Part shown: in pieces, positions 18,496 through 27,660 of the stretch
How positions within the stretch are numbered: the stretch's first letter is position 1
Layout: each line of letters starts with the position of its first letter
Assembly: GCA_015068645.1 (NCBI GenBank)
Contig: SVKD01000011.1
Location: 23,665 to 87,664, forward strand
Source of the DNA: Oscillospiraceae bacterium
Lineage (GTDB): Bacteria > Bacillota > Clostridia > UMGS1840
DNA: 64,000 bases
Direction of reading: 5' to 3'
The notes under the pieces: model-generated
Told to the model about the DNA's origin: nothing
The model's input: the letters and a program-made list of their open reading frames with translations, nothing else
Databases searched by the model: none
Made by a program: the position numbers and the translations under genes

Positions 18496-18517
18496 TCGAA
18501 ACTGAAAGGAATATCAC

Positions 18518-19222
18518 ATGGATGGATATATTCATTCGGTAGAAACTTTTGGCGCTGTGGACGGTCCGGGGCTACGTTATGTAGTGTTTTTCCAGGGCTG
18601 TCCCCTACGATGCCTGTTCTGCCATAATCCTGATTCCTGGAAGATGGGAGAGGGCGAAAAAAAGAGTGATACCGAGCTGATTGCCGACATTCTGGAATAC
18701 AAAAGCTTCATCAAACGAGGCGGCGTTACCTTTTCGGGGGGCGAACCCTTGGCACAACCATCGTTTTTGCTTTCACTAATTCGGAAGTGCAAAAAACACG
18801 GTTTACATACTGCCATTGATACCTCGGGTGTTATCAGCATTGAGCAGTCCCGTTCTATCATTGCAGAAGCGGATATGCTTCTTTTGGATATCAAAACCTT
18901 TGATGCAGAGCTATATCCCAAACTGACAGGGCATACTATCGATAATAATCTTGCCACGTTGGAATTTTGCGAAGAAATCGGAAAACCCGTGTGGATTCGG
19001 CATGTGTTGGTTCCCGGTTATACTTTGGTGAAAGAACGGATGGAAAAGCTGGCAGCTTATTTAAAGCAATTCAAATGCATTGAAAAAATTGAATTGCTCC
19101 CGTTCCACAAACTTGGAGAATACAAGTGGGAAGAAATGGGCGAAACCTATCAACTTTATGATGTGCCCGTTCCTACCGAGGAAGAAATGGCAATGGCGAA
19201 AGAAATTTTTGGTTTATCCTAA
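18518..19222 (+). CDS. pflA: Pyruvate formate-lyase activating enzyme
   Basis: A 234-aa radical SAM enzyme. The CxxxCxxC cluster motif is Cys28-Cys32-Cys35 (GCPLRCLFC), followed by the SAM-binding GGEPL motif. It makes the glycyl radical on PflB under anaerobic conditions. It starts 22 bp after pflB with a GAAAGGAA ribosome site and is followed by a terminator. The length is usual for the family. Confidence 0.96.
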   Translation: MDGYIHSVETFGAVDGPGLRYVVFFQGCPLRCLFCHNPDSWKMGEGEKKSDTELIADILEYKSFIKRGGVTFSGGEPLAQPSFLLSLIRKCKKHGLHTAIDTSGVISIEQSRSIIAEADMLLLDIKTFDAELYPKLTGHTIDNNLATLEFCEEIGKPVWIRHVLVPGYTLVKERMEKLAAYLKQFKCIEKIELLPFHKLGEYKWEEMGETYQLYDVPVPTEEEMAMAKEIFGLS

Positions 19223-19229
19223 AAACATA

Positions 19230-19257
19230 AAAAAGGAGTGGAAACACTCCTTTTTTT
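19230..19257 (+). terminator. Intrinsic terminator of pflBA
   Basis: AAAAGGAGTG / CACTCCTTTT stem with GAAA tetraloop and a seven-T run. Confidence 0.92.
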
Positions 19258-19314
19258 GTGCTTTTTAGTATTGTTTTTTTGAAAAACGGGGAGAATCCAC
19301 CAGAGGTGATTAAA

Positions 19315-19752
19315 ATGTTTGGACTTTTTATGAGCATTATTGCAGGAGCTGCAATGAGCATTCAAGGTGTTTGGAATACCCGACTTTCTGAAAAAATCGG
19401 ATTATTTGAATCCAATGTTTTGGTGCAGGGAACAGCGTTTTTGTTAGGTCTTTTGGTGATGTTTTTCTGTGGAAAAGGGAACTGGGGAGAACTATCTAAC
19501 ACACCAAAACTGTATTGGTTGGGCGGTGTTTTGGGAATTGTGATTACGGTAACGGTAATGCTTTCCATTAAGGATTTAAGTCCGACCTATGCCATTTCAG
19601 TGATTTTAATTTCTCAGCTTCTGGTGGCGGCATTGATTGATGCATTCGGATGGTTTGGAAGTGAACAGGTTCCTTTTTTGTGGAACAAATATGTGGGACT
19701 TGCACTGATGATTGGCGGAGTTTTGCTCTTTCAATTCAAACAAGGAACTTAA
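19315..19752 (+). CDS. YdcZ-like DMT-family small membrane protein (DUF606)
   Basis: A 145-aa protein with about five hydrophobic segments and the DUF606/YdcZ pattern, for example SIIAGAAMSIQGVWNTRL at the N-terminus. These half-size drug/metabolite-transporter relatives often act as pairs, but only one copy is here. The ATG at 19315 follows AGAGGTGAT, so I reject an upstream in-frame start at 19258, which overlaps the pflA terminator. The substrate is unknown. Confidence 0.82.
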   Translation: MFGLFMSIIAGAAMSIQGVWNTRLSEKIGLFESNVLVQGTAFLLGLLVMFFCGKGNWGELSNTPKLYWLGGVLGIVITVTVMLSIKDLSPTYAISVILISQLLVAALIDAFGWFGSEQVPFLWNKYVGLALMIGGVLLFQFKQGT

Positions 19753-19763
19753 TAAAACAATCG

Positions 19764-19801
19764 GAAAACAGTCGTTTTTTATGCAAGAAACGGCTGTTTT
19801 C
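19764..19801 (+). terminator. Intrinsic terminator after the YdcZ-like gene
   Basis: GAAAACAGTCGTTT pairs with AAACGGCTGTTTTC (one G-U pair) over a 10-nt loop. Confidence 0.75.
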
Positions 19802-19829
19802 TTGACTTTACATAACTTTTTGCTAGAAT
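19802..19829 (+). promoter_or_regulatory. Promoter of the tail-fibre-like gene pair
   Basis: TTGACT (19802-19807) and TAGAAT (19824-19829) with a 16-bp spacer, immediately after the preceding terminator hairpin. Confidence 0.65.
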
Positions 19830-19870
19830 AGATTTGTAACAGTTTGTTGGGAAAAGGGAGGAAAGGAGAA

Positions 19871-21169
19871 ATGATGAGAACAGACTCTTTTTCCAAAGAA
19901 AAACACCTTCCCGTAAGGCGTTTTATTGCAGATGAATCCAAGGTTGCAACAGGCTTTTATGGGCCTCGTGCCATTGCAGATGATTTAGACAATCTTTTTA
20001 ATATGTTTGATCCTGATGCTACCTTTTTAGACGGTTCCGACCAGGGCGGTATTTCTGAAAAAAATCTGCAGAACGGTGCGATTACTTTTGAAAAACTGGC
20101 TACCGATGTGAAGGAAAAATTTCAGGGAATTGCAACCGAACAACAGCTTTCTTCTCTGAGAGGAGAACTGAATGAAAAAATAGATTCCAAAGCAAAACAA
20201 TCCACCACCTTATCAGGTTACGGCATTACCGATGCCTATACGAAAGAAGAAACAGAAAAGGGATTTTTATCAAAACAAGGTTTTGTTGAAGAAAAGGCAA
20301 ACCTTGCAACCGCTGATATGCTTAACAATGCAGTTTGTGAGGTAGAAACTTCAGTATCAAAAAAACTGGAAGAAACCGTTTTGTACGAAGATGTGGTGAA
20401 TACGCCCGAATGGACAAATCAGCCCACCTATGAGGGAGCATTGGATGCTGCGTTCAACACCACCGATTTCTATTATGTAACCTTAAAAGATGCAAGCGGA
20501 AATGCTTTGCCCGACGGTCAGTTTATGCTGAGGGAGTTTTATGCAGAGGGTGCAATGGTGTATTCCACGGTGTTTACCCTTGCAAATCTGAACACGGGGT
20601 CGGAAACTCTGGTGGAAAATTATCCTGTTGAATTTACCCAAATCGGAGCAACCGTCAAGATGCGTGATGCAGGGGTGTGGGAAGTAGCTTACAATCCGTC
20701 AGAATGGAAATTAAACGGTAATCACGGTAGCTTGAGATTTGTTTGTGACGGACAGTTTATCCAACGAATTTCCTCTGCCTATTTTATATCCAATTTCCAA
20801 ACAGATAAAAATGTTTCCCATTATCATTCCGTGAATACAACATCGTATCAAACAGATTCTGATTCCAAAAATATGGGGATTTATGTTAAACTTAATGATG
20901 GAAAGACATACAAGACAAACAAATTTTATAATGAAATGACCATCACAAGGATATCGGATACCCGCTATAAGACACAAAGAACTGTAACATTGCGGTATAT
21001 CAACTTTGTGGATGGTACCCCGAATGTAATATCAGGCAATGAATTTGGTCACGGTGAAATGCAGCAGGGAGACACTTTTCTGAAAAAAATGAACGTGCAG
21101 GTTGCAGCAGTTGCAAACCGTGGATTTATCCGAAATGGTTCGGTGATTCGTGTGACGGAGGTGAAATAG
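19871..21169 (+). CDS. Phage tail-fibre-like protein, orphan
   Basis: A 432-aa protein without signal peptide or membrane segment. The N-terminal third contains phrases common in phage tail-fibre and receptor-binding proteins: LQNGAITFEKLATDVKEKF, then LSGYGITDAYTKEE, a repeat typical of fibre shafts, followed by a possible coiled coil. The C-terminal half is beta-rich with many aromatic residues and could be a ligand-binding head. No other phage structural, lysis or integration genes are near. Start: AAAGGAG before ATGATG at 19871. Its own promoter suggests a host-maintained gene or a remnant. The assignment is by pattern only. Confidence 0.55.
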   Translation: MMRTDSFSKEKHLPVRRFIADESKVATGFYGPRAIADDLDNLFNMFDPDATFLDGSDQGGISEKNLQNGAITFEKLATDVKEKFQGIATEQQLSSLRGELNEKIDSKAKQSTTLSGYGITDAYTKEETEKGFLSKQGFVEEKANLATADMLNNAVCEVETSVSKKLEETVLYEDVVNTPEWTNQPTYEGALDAAFNTTDFYYVTLKDASGNALPDGQFMLREFYAEGAMVYSTVFTLANLNTGSETLVENYPVEFTQIGATVKMRDAGVWEVAYNPSEWKLNGNHGSLRFVCDGQFIQRISSAYFISNFQTDKNVSHYHSVNTTSYQTDSDSKNMGIYVKLNDGKTYKTNKFYNEMTITRISDTRYKTQRTVTLRYINFVDGTPNVISGNEFGHGEMQQGDTFLKKMNVQVAAVANRGFIRNGSVIRVTEVK

Positions 21170-21170
21170 G

Positions 21171-21398
21171 ATGTTTATTTTAGAGAATGGACAGTACATT
21201 GTGAAGGCTAATCAGGAAATTCCGGCGATGCTGGGAATTACAATGACCTATGACGAAAAAGTGGTTGTGCTCATCCGTGAGAAATATTCTCTGGACGAGG
21301 AACTTGCCATTCAACGCCAAAGAGACACCAAACCGGAAGAATTCAAGGCATACTTTACATACTGTGAAGAATGTAAAGACAAAGCAAAACAGTTGTAA
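21171..21398 (+). CDS. Small protein downstream of the tail-fibre-like gene
   Basis: A 75-aa acidic protein starting one base after the upstream stop, so probably translated together with it. It has no signal peptide. The last part contains a CEEC motif. Short ORFs of this kind commonly follow tail-fibre genes in phages of Bacillota, but I do not recognise a named family. Confidence 0.6.
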   Translation: MFILENGQYIVKANQEIPAMLGITMTYDEKVVVLIREKYSLDEELAIQRQRDTKPEEFKAYFTYCEECKDKAKQL

Positions 21399-21401
21399 AA
21401 T

Positions 21402-21438
21402 AAAAAGGAATTGGCACGATTTGTGCCAATTCCTTTTT
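21402..21438. terminator. Bidirectional intrinsic terminator
   Basis: A 16-bp perfect stem (arms AAAAAGGAATTGGCAC and complement) with a GATTT loop. It lies between the tail-fibre-like pair and the convergent sugar ABC operon. Confidence 0.92.
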
Positions 21439-21441
21439 ATC

Positions 21442-22506
21442 TTATTGATACAATAAGGGCTTGATTTCCTCAGAATCAACATTGCTGGCATCATACCATT
21501 TTGAGCCGGTATCAATGTCTTCTACATTGGTTTCACCTTTGGTTGCGCGAACAGCAAGCTCTACCGCACGGTAACCGATGGAAACAGGATCCTGAGTTAC
21601 AGAGCCTAAAAACTTTTTATTGCGGATGGCATCAATTTGCAGGGCACCTGAATCAAAGCCAACGGCAATCACCTTGTCGGGACCGATTCTGCCTCCCGAA
21701 ATGGCAGCATCCGCATTGATAATTGCTTTTGCGGCAAATTCGTTGGAGCCGTAAATGGCAATTAAATCGTTTTTGTTGAGCAGGGTCTGGGCAGAGGTTT
21801 GTCCTTGCGTATCGTTGATTTCAGCGGGAATTGCCACGTCGATGATGACTCTGCCGTCGGTAATTCCGTTTTCAAATTTGGTGTGACCGATAATTGCAAC
21901 GGAACCTTTTTCGAAACCTTCTGAGGATTCAATCAGATTTACCATTTTATCCAAAAATCCCTGAGTTCTCATGCTGATGGACTGGGAATTGGCCTCCTGA
22001 GAAACCACACCGATACGAGGATGTTCTGTACTCAGTTTATCTTTGATAGCGTCAAACATTTTCTCAGCTGCCAGCTCTCCTGCTTTATAGTTATCCGTGG
22101 AGGCGTTGGCGAAAATAGTTCCTTCCGGTGCGCCCGGCACCCCGGAGTCGAAACCAATGACGGGGATGTTGTTGCTTTTTGCTTTGTTGATGGCATCTAA
22201 TGATGCGGTGGTGTCCAGCGCGGCAATACAGATAGCGGCAGGCTTTTTATTGATGGCGTTGTTAATCATTTCCACCTGTGCCGCAATGGCACCTTCCCCT
22301 TCGGGTCCAACAAAATTGACCTTGACACCAAATTCTTTTCCTGCTTTGTCGGCGCCTTGTTTCACAGCTTTCCAGAAGTCGTGTTGAAAGCCTTTTGCAA
22401 TGACTTCTACAGTGTTTTCAGAGGAGTTTCCTCCACCACATCCTGTGATTAAAACAGGAAAGAGAAACGCCATTGCTAAAACGGCAGACAATTTTTTCAT
22501 TTTCAT
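21442..22506 (-). CDS. Sugar ABC transporter substrate-binding lipoprotein
   Basis: A 354-aa periplasmic-binding-protein type I (RbsB-like) with a lipoprotein signal (LITGC, lipidated Cys at about residue 23) followed by a GGGNSSEN linker. The ligand-binding fold shows the repeated phrases NAINKKPAAICIAALD, NIPVIGFDSG and KVIAVGFDSGALQ. It captures a sugar outside the membrane for the permease and ATPase encoded upstream. The sugar cannot be read from the sequence; ribose, allose or a related sugar is likely. It is last in the operon. Confidence 0.92.
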   Translation of the reverse strand: MKMKKLSAVLAMAFLFPVLITGCGGGNSSENTVEVIAKGFQHDFWKAVKQGADKAGKEFGVKVNFVGPEGEGAIAAQVEMINNAINKKPAAICIAALDTTASLDAINKAKSNNIPVIGFDSGVPGAPEGTIFANASTDNYKAGELAAEKMFDAIKDKLSTEHPRIGVVSQEANSQSISMRTQGFLDKMVNLIESSEGFEKGSVAIIGHTKFENGITDGRVIIDVAIPAEINDTQGQTSAQTLLNKNDLIAIYGSNEFAAKAIINADAAISGGRIGPDKVIAVGFDSGALQIDAIRNKKFLGSVTQDPVSIGYRAVELAVRATKGETNVEDIDTGSKWYDASNVDSEEIKPLLYQ

Positions 22507-22523
22507 AGTTGTTACAACCTTTC

Positions 22524-23510
22524 TTATGATTTTATAGAAACTCGTTTTTCACGATTACTGCGATAAATATCTAAAAGTACTGCACCGATTACTACAATCC
22601 CTGTGATTAATGTCTGATAGTGGGGCTGTAAATCCACATAGGGCAGACCTATTTTTAATACACTCATAATAAATACCCCGATAAAGGTACCAATAATGGA
22701 ACCCACACCGCCTGACAGAGATGTTCCACCCACCACAACGCCTGCGATTGCCTGCAGTTCAAATCCCTGACCTGCACCCGGTAAGATAGTGGTGTAAGTG
22801 GCGGCGTATGCAATCCCTGCAAGACCTGCGAAGAGCCCTGAAATCACATAAACCACAGTTTCCCATTTCTTTACATTAACGCCGGATAATCGTGCTGCTT
22901 CCTTGTTGCTTCCGATGGCAAAGGTGTAGCGTCCGATGACGGTTTTGTTGAGTACAATGACTGCTAAAACCGTAAAGGCAACCAAAACTAAAAAACCTGT
23001 GGGGAAGTTGTCCGCTGTGCGGAAAATGTCTTTGTACCAGCCTTCAGGAGAGGAACGCATCGGGAAAGTGGTGGACTGCACATTGGATACAATGGAACCG
23101 ATTCCCGAGGATACCATCATAGTTCCCAATGTAGCGATAAAGGGTGGTAATTTCAGGCGGGATACCATGATTCCGTTTGCCAGACCGAATAAACCGCCCA
23201 CCGCTATTGTAATGAGCAGACAACTCCATAAGGGAAGCCCCATATTGTTGTGCAGGGTTCCTCCCACAATGGCAGAGCACATCATTACCGTCCCGATAGA
23301 CAGATCGATTCCGCCGGTAATAATCACAAATGTTACGCCAATTGCTAAAAAGCCAATGTAATAGGAGGCATCAAAAATGCTGACTAGGGTATCGGTGGTA
23401 AAAAAGTTGTTTCCGAATACCGAGAAGAAAGCGTATAAAATAATGAGCGCACCTAAAGCAATGAATTTTTGCATCCCTTTTGTTTTGATATTTTCTATGA
23501 TTTGGTTCAT
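22524..23510 (-). CDS. Sugar ABC transporter permease (RbsC-like)
   Basis: A 328-aa membrane protein of the branched-chain/ribose permease family with about eight to ten helices. GGIDLSIGTVM is characteristic of RbsC-type permeases, as is GVVVGGTSLSGGVGSIIGT. It forms the transmembrane channel, probably as a homodimer because only one permease gene is present. It lies 33 bp downstream of the ATPase gene and 17 bp upstream of the binding-protein gene. Confidence 0.93.
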   Translation of the reverse strand: MNQIIENIKTKGMQKFIALGALIILYAFFSVFGNNFFTTDTLVSIFDASYYIGFLAIGVTFVIITGGIDLSIGTVMMCSAIVGGTLHNNMGLPLWSCLLITIAVGGLFGLANGIMVSRLKLPPFIATLGTMMVSSGIGSIVSNVQSTTFPMRSSPEGWYKDIFRTADNFPTGFLVLVAFTVLAVIVLNKTVIGRYTFAIGSNKEAARLSGVNVKKWETVVYVISGLFAGLAGIAYAATYTTILPGAGQGFELQAIAGVVVGGTSLSGGVGSIIGTFIGVFIMSVLKIGLPYVDLQPHYQTLITGIVVIGAVLLDIYRSNREKRVSIKS

Positions 23511-23543
23511 AAAGAACTCCTTTCTGAATTGTTTGAAAAAAGA

Positions 23544-25055
23544 TTAGCTCACATCTTCTCGCTTGGTTGCCAATCGCATAATTTCTTCCTGGTTGGCATC
23601 TTTGATGTCCAGTTCTCCTGTGATTTTTCCTTCGCACATCACGATGATCCGATCGCTCATACGAAGCACTTCGGTTAATTCCGAAGAAATCATAATAATT
23701 GATTTTCCCTGCTGTGCCAGTTCGTTCATCAGAGCGTAAATCTCGCTTTTTGCACCCACATCAATCCCGCGGGTAGGCTCATCAAAAATTAAGATATCGC
23801 AATTTCTGATTAACCACTTGGCGATAACCACTTTTTGTTGGTTTCCACCGGATAAATTTCGCACCGTCTGGCGAATGGAAGGTGTTTTTGTTTTTAGCTT
23901 TTCAGCATATTCTTTAGAGGTTTTTGCAATGGAACTGTCGTTTACAAAACCCAGATTTGAAAATTTTGATAAGTCTGCTAATACAGAGTTGTCCGCCACA
24001 TCTAAATTGAGCGCCAGACCATATCGTTTTCGGTCTTCTGAAAGGTAACCGATACCGTGTTTTACTGCGTCTATGGGAGATTTGATTTCCACTCGTTTTC
24101 CGTTTAAAAAGATGGTGCCACTCTCCATTTTATCGGCACCGAAAATTGCTCTTGCAAGCTCAGTTCTGCCTGCTCCCATCAATCCTGCAAAGCCTAGAAT
24201 TTCCCCTTTTTTTAACGAGAAACTCACGTTTTTCACGGCAGACGAAAGATTGATTCCTTCTGCTTTTAACACCACGGGAGCATCCTCTGGCACGGTGCTT
24301 TGCTCTTTTGGGTCCTCGTAAATGGTTCTGCCGACCATCATACTGATAATTTCGTCTTTTGTGGTATCTTTTGTGCGAATTGTGCCAATGTATTCGCCGT
24401 CTCTCATCACTGTGACACGGTCGGTGATTGCTTCGATTTCGTCCATACGATGAGAAATATAAATCATCCCCACACCTTTGTGCCGAAGTTCCGAAATCAG
24501 GCGAAAAAGCTCTTTGATTTCATTTTGGGTCAGAGCAGCGGTCGGTTCGTCAAATACAATAATTTTGGCGTGGTAGGAGATAGCTTTTGCAATTTCCACC
24601 ATTTGTTGTTTTCCTACGGTAAGATTTTCAATCAGTTCTTTGGGATTCATAGAAATTCCCAGTTTGGAAAACAAATTTTTGGATTTTTGCTCCAATGCTC
24701 TATCATCCAGCCAGAATCCCAGCTTTTTTTGTTCGCGACCAATGAAAATATTTTCTGCCACGCTTAAATGATTCATCATATTCAGTTCCTGATGCACAAT
24801 GATAACACCGTTTTCTTGTGCTTCCTTCGGGTTTTTAAAATGAATTTCTTTCCCCAGAAAAGTGATGGTTCCGCTGTCTTTTTGATGAATGCCTGTGAGA
24901 ATTTTCATCAGAGTGGATTTTCCGGCACCGTTTTCTCCCACCAGAGCGTGGACTTCTCCCGGATACAAATCTAAGTTTGCATTTTTTAATGCTTTTACAC
25001 CAACAAATTCTTTGGTGATATTCTCCATTGTAAGAATCGGATTTTCTTTTGCCAT
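23544..25055 (-). CDS. Sugar ABC transporter ATP-binding protein (RbsA/MglA-like)
   Basis: A 503-aa tandem ATPase. The first domain has Walker A GENGAGKST at about residue 40, signature LTVGKQQ and Walker B IIVFDEPTAAL. The second has a degenerate Walker A (GLMGAGRTE) but an intact signature LSGGNQQ and Walker B ILIFDEPTRGID. This asymmetry is normal in RbsA/MglA. It is first in a three-gene operon (ATPase-permease-binding protein). No dedicated regulator or sugar kinase is beside it. Confidence 0.95.
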   Translation of the reverse strand: MAKENPILTMENITKEFVGVKALKNANLDLYPGEVHALVGENGAGKSTLMKILTGIHQKDSGTITFLGKEIHFKNPKEAQENGVIIVHQELNMMNHLSVAENIFIGREQKKLGFWLDDRALEQKSKNLFSKLGISMNPKELIENLTVGKQQMVEIAKAISYHAKIIVFDEPTAALTQNEIKELFRLISELRHKGVGMIYISHRMDEIEAITDRVTVMRDGEYIGTIRTKDTTKDEIISMMVGRTIYEDPKEQSTVPEDAPVVLKAEGINLSSAVKNVSFSLKKGEILGFAGLMGAGRTELARAIFGADKMESGTIFLNGKRVEIKSPIDAVKHGIGYLSEDRKRYGLALNLDVADNSVLADLSKFSNLGFVNDSSIAKTSKEYAEKLKTKTPSIRQTVRNLSGGNQQKVVIAKWLIRNCDILIFDEPTRGIDVGAKSEIYALMNELAQQGKSIIMISSELTEVLRMSDRIIVMCEGKITGELDIKDANQEEIMRLATKREDVS

Positions 25056-25316
25056 TATAATGACCTGCCTCTTGGTTTTAAAAATGATAAAGGAACTTTG
25101 AGTTCTTCTTTTATGTTTGACCGATTTTTGATTATTATAACTTTTTTATGAAAATTTTCTGTAAATCTTTTGAGAAGAATGTTTGGGATTCCTGAATTTT
25201 TATGCGAAAAATCACAGAATTTTTATGTTTTTTCAGAAAATGGTGCAACAATGAGGTCTTTTTTGAAAAAAATCCCGAAAAAATCGCAAAAAACTTAAAA
25301 AATATTCAAAAAATAT
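25056..25316. other. AT-rich intergenic region between divergent operons
   Basis: This stretch separates the sugar ABC operon from the asp23-nusB operon. It is very rich in A/T runs. A TATAAT at 25139-25134 on the minus strand could be the -10 of the ABC operon, but I see no convincing -35. I see no gene, riboswitch or clear operator. Confidence 0.5.
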
Positions 25317-25345
25317 TTGAATTATACAGAGTTATATGTTATAAT
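25317..25345 (+). promoter_or_regulatory. Promoter of the asp23-nusB-xse-ispA operon
   Basis: TTGAAT (25317-25322) and TATAAT (25340-25345) with a 17-bp spacer, about 70 bp before the first gene. Confidence 0.78.
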
Positions 25346-25420
25346 ATAGAAATAAGCTGAGAAGCTTTTACCCAAAAAATCAAAAACTAAAATATAAAAG
25401 ACAGAAAGGATTTTATTACC

Positions 25421-25780
25421 ATGGAAGAAAACATCTTAACCAATGATAAACAGGGCTCCATTAAAGTGAGCGCAGAAGTGTTGTCTGTTATTTCCGGAAT
25501 GGCAGTGACTGACATTGAAGGAGTTGCTTCTTTGATTGAAGATCCCGATAGCACTGTTTATTCCAAAAAAATGCTGAGCCGCGGTATCAGCGTAGATCAG
25601 AAGCCTGATGGTTTATCCGTAAACTTGAATATTGTTGTAAAATATGGTTATTCTGTTGCAGAAGTTTCCCGTGAAGTACAGCTGAAGGTAAAAGATGCAA
25701 TGGAAAATATGCTGGGCTTTGCAGTGAAAACCGTTAATGTTATCGTAGCAGGTGTGGATTTCACCGAAGCGGACCAATAA
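25421..25780 (+). CDS. Asp23/Gls24 family envelope stress protein (YqhY-like)
   Basis: A 119-aa protein of the Asp23/Gls24 family (DUF322). The hallmark is KVSAEVLSVISGMAVTDIEGV near the N-terminus, followed by VNLNIVVKYGYSVAEVSREVQ. It has no membrane segment. In Bacillota a member (YqhY) commonly sits between accBC and nusB; here it starts the operon and accBC are absent. Work in Bacillus and Staphylococcus ties the family to fatty-acid synthesis balance or envelope stress. Confidence 0.93.
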   Translation: MEENILTNDKQGSIKVSAEVLSVISGMAVTDIEGVASLIEDPDSTVYSKKMLSRGISVDQKPDGLSVNLNIVVKYGYSVAEVSREVQLKVKDAMENMLGFAVKTVNVIVAGVDFTEADQ

Positions 25781-25792
25781 AGGAATGAAATC

Positions 25793-26191
25793 ATGAAAAG
25801 AAGAGAATTAAGAGAGCATGCCTTCAAACTGATTTTTTCGGGACATGAAGGTGTCTTGCCTGAAGAAGGGATTGCATTTTATCTTTCTGATAATGAAATC
25901 AAAGGGAAAGATGCCAAAGAACTGACCGAAAAGGTGAATCTGGTATTTTCTAATTTAGAAAAAGTGGATGAAGTGATTGCTGCCAATGTAAAAGGTTACG
26001 CTTTTGACAGAATTTCCAAAGTGTCTTTGGCGGTATTGCGTCTTGGCGTGGCAGAAATGCTGTTTGATGAAACGGTGCCTGACGGAGTTGCTGTGTCAGA
26101 AGCTATGGCAATTGCAGAAACCTTTGAAGACGAAAAAACAAAAACCTTTGTGAACGGTGTGTTAGGAGCCGTGTCCAGAGGGAAGGAATAA
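25793..26191 (+). CDS. nusB: Transcription antitermination factor NusB
   Basis: A 132-aa all-helical RNA-binding protein that works with NusE/S10 in rRNA antitermination. It has the usual N-terminal RRELREHAFKLIF and the later PDGVAVSEAMAIAETF and KTFVNGVLGAV motifs. It lies 12 bp after the Asp23-like gene. The length is typical. Confidence 0.95.
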   Translation: MKRRELREHAFKLIFSGHEGVLPEEGIAFYLSDNEIKGKDAKELTEKVNLVFSNLEKVDEVIAANVKGYAFDRISKVSLAVLRLGVAEMLFDETVPDGVAVSEAMAIAETFEDEKTKTFVNGVLGAVSRGKE

Positions 26192-26201
26192 GGACTTTAT
26201 T

Positions 26202-27413
26202 ATGGATGTTCTTACCATTACAGAACTGAATTTATACATTAAGGGCTTAATTGAACGGGACGGTATTCTGGCAAACATTACCGTAAAGGGAGAAATCTCC
26301 AATTTCAAGCATCATTCTTCCGGGCATTTGTATTTGTCTTTAAAGGATGACGGTGGGGTAATCCGTGCCGTGATGTTTCGCTTTGCTGCCCAAAAATTAA
26401 AATTCCGTCCTGAAAACGGAATGCAGGTAATTGTGTCGGGGAAAGTTTCCGTGTATGAACGGGACGGTCAGTATCAGATTTATATTGACGAAATGATGCC
26501 CGACGGTGTGGGTGCCTTGTATGTTGCTTATGAACAGTTAAAAACACAGCTGGAGCAGGAAGGATTGTTTTCTCAGCAATATAAAAAGCCCATTCCAAAA
26601 TATCCTGAGACAATCGGGATTGTTACCTCTCCCACGGGAGCTGCCATCCGAGATATTTTAAATATCTTAAAACGACGTTTTCCGTATACCAAAGTGTATT
26701 TATACCCTGCCCTGGTGCAAGGGGAAGGAGCAAAAGACTCCATTGTTCGCGGTCTTCGTTTTTTTGACGGTAAGGTAGACACCGTAATCACCGGTCGGGG
26801 TGGCGGTTCTATTGAAGACTTATGGGCATTTAACGAAGAGGCAGTTGCCCGCCAGATTTTTGCGATGAAAACACCTGTGATTTCGGCAGTGGGACACGAA
26901 ACCGATTTCACCATTGCTGATTTTGTTGCCGATAAACGGGTACCCACTCCTTCTGCGGCGGCAGAGATTGCAGTGCCATCCGGTGCCGATCTTCAGAAAT
27001 TTTTGAAAATGGTAGACGGACGCCTCTATACTGCACTTTTCGGTCAGTTAGAACGCTGCCAAAAAAATCTGCAAGTGCTTTTGGAAAAAGAAGTCTTAAA
27101 AAATCCCCTTGCTGTGTATAACATCAAGAGAATGCAGATTGATGCGTTTTCCACTCAGTTGGAAAACAGCTATACCAAAAAAATTCACGGGGCGAAAGAA
27201 CAGTTTGTGAAACATGTTGCCAAGCTGGATGCCTTAAGCCCGTTAAAGATTTTAAAACGAGGATATTCCGTTGCGGAAGATGATAAGGGCAATCCCGTGT
27301 CTTCCGTTTCTGCTTTTGAAGTAGGTTCCCGTGTGTATGTCACCATGGCAGACGGGAAATTGGGTTGTGACGTTACCGAAATAACGGAATCGGAAATATC
27401 AGAAGAGGGTTAA
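26202..27413 (+). CDS. xseA: Exodeoxyribonuclease VII large subunit
   Basis: A 403-aa subunit of ExoVII, which degrades single-stranded DNA. The N-terminal OB-fold covers about residues 1-100 (NITVKGEISNFK). The catalytic domain contains PTGAAIRDI, VQGEGA, GRGGGSIEDLW and GHETDFTIAD. The C-terminus is helical. It is 10 bp after nusB; folD, often found here in Bacillus, is missing. The small subunit follows at once. Confidence 0.96.
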   Translation: MDVLTITELNLYIKGLIERDGILANITVKGEISNFKHHSSGHLYLSLKDDGGVIRAVMFRFAAQKLKFRPENGMQVIVSGKVSVYERDGQYQIYIDEMMPDGVGALYVAYEQLKTQLEQEGLFSQQYKKPIPKYPETIGIVTSPTGAAIRDILNILKRRFPYTKVYLYPALVQGEGAKDSIVRGLRFFDGKVDTVITGRGGGSIEDLWAFNEEAVARQIFAMKTPVISAVGHETDFTIADFVADKRVPTPSAAAEIAVPSGADLQKFLKMVDGRLYTALFGQLERCQKNLQVLLEKEVLKNPLAVYNIKRMQIDAFSTQLENSYTKKIHGAKEQFVKHVAKLDALSPLKILKRGYSVAEDDKGNPVSSVSAFEVGSRVYVTMADGKLGCDVTEITESEISEEG

Positions 27414-27417
27414 ACAG

Positions 27418-27657
27418 ATGGAAGAAAAGAAACTCACCTTTGAAGAAGGTATGAAACGGTTGGAAGAAATTGTGGTAGGTTTGGAAAAAGGTTCTGTCAG
27501 CTTAGAAGAAGCGATGGAGCTTTTCACCGAAGGAACCAAGCTTTCTAAAGACCTTCAAATAATTTTAGACCGCGCAGAATCCAAAATCAAAATGATTACC
27601 GAACAAAACGGGCAGGTTACTGCAGTTGATTTTGAAACCAAAGAAACGGCGGAATAA
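27418..27657 (+). CDS. xseB: Exodeoxyribonuclease VII small subunit
   Basis: A 79-aa helical partner of XseA with the family signature FEEGMKRLEEIVVGLEKG and later SLEEAMELFTEG. The gap to xseA is four bases, supporting coupled expression. Confidence 0.95.
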   Translation: MEEKKLTFEEGMKRLEEIVVGLEKGSVSLEEAMELFTEGTKLSKDLQIILDRAESKIKMITEQNGQVTAVDFETKETAE

Positions 27658-27660
27658 GAG

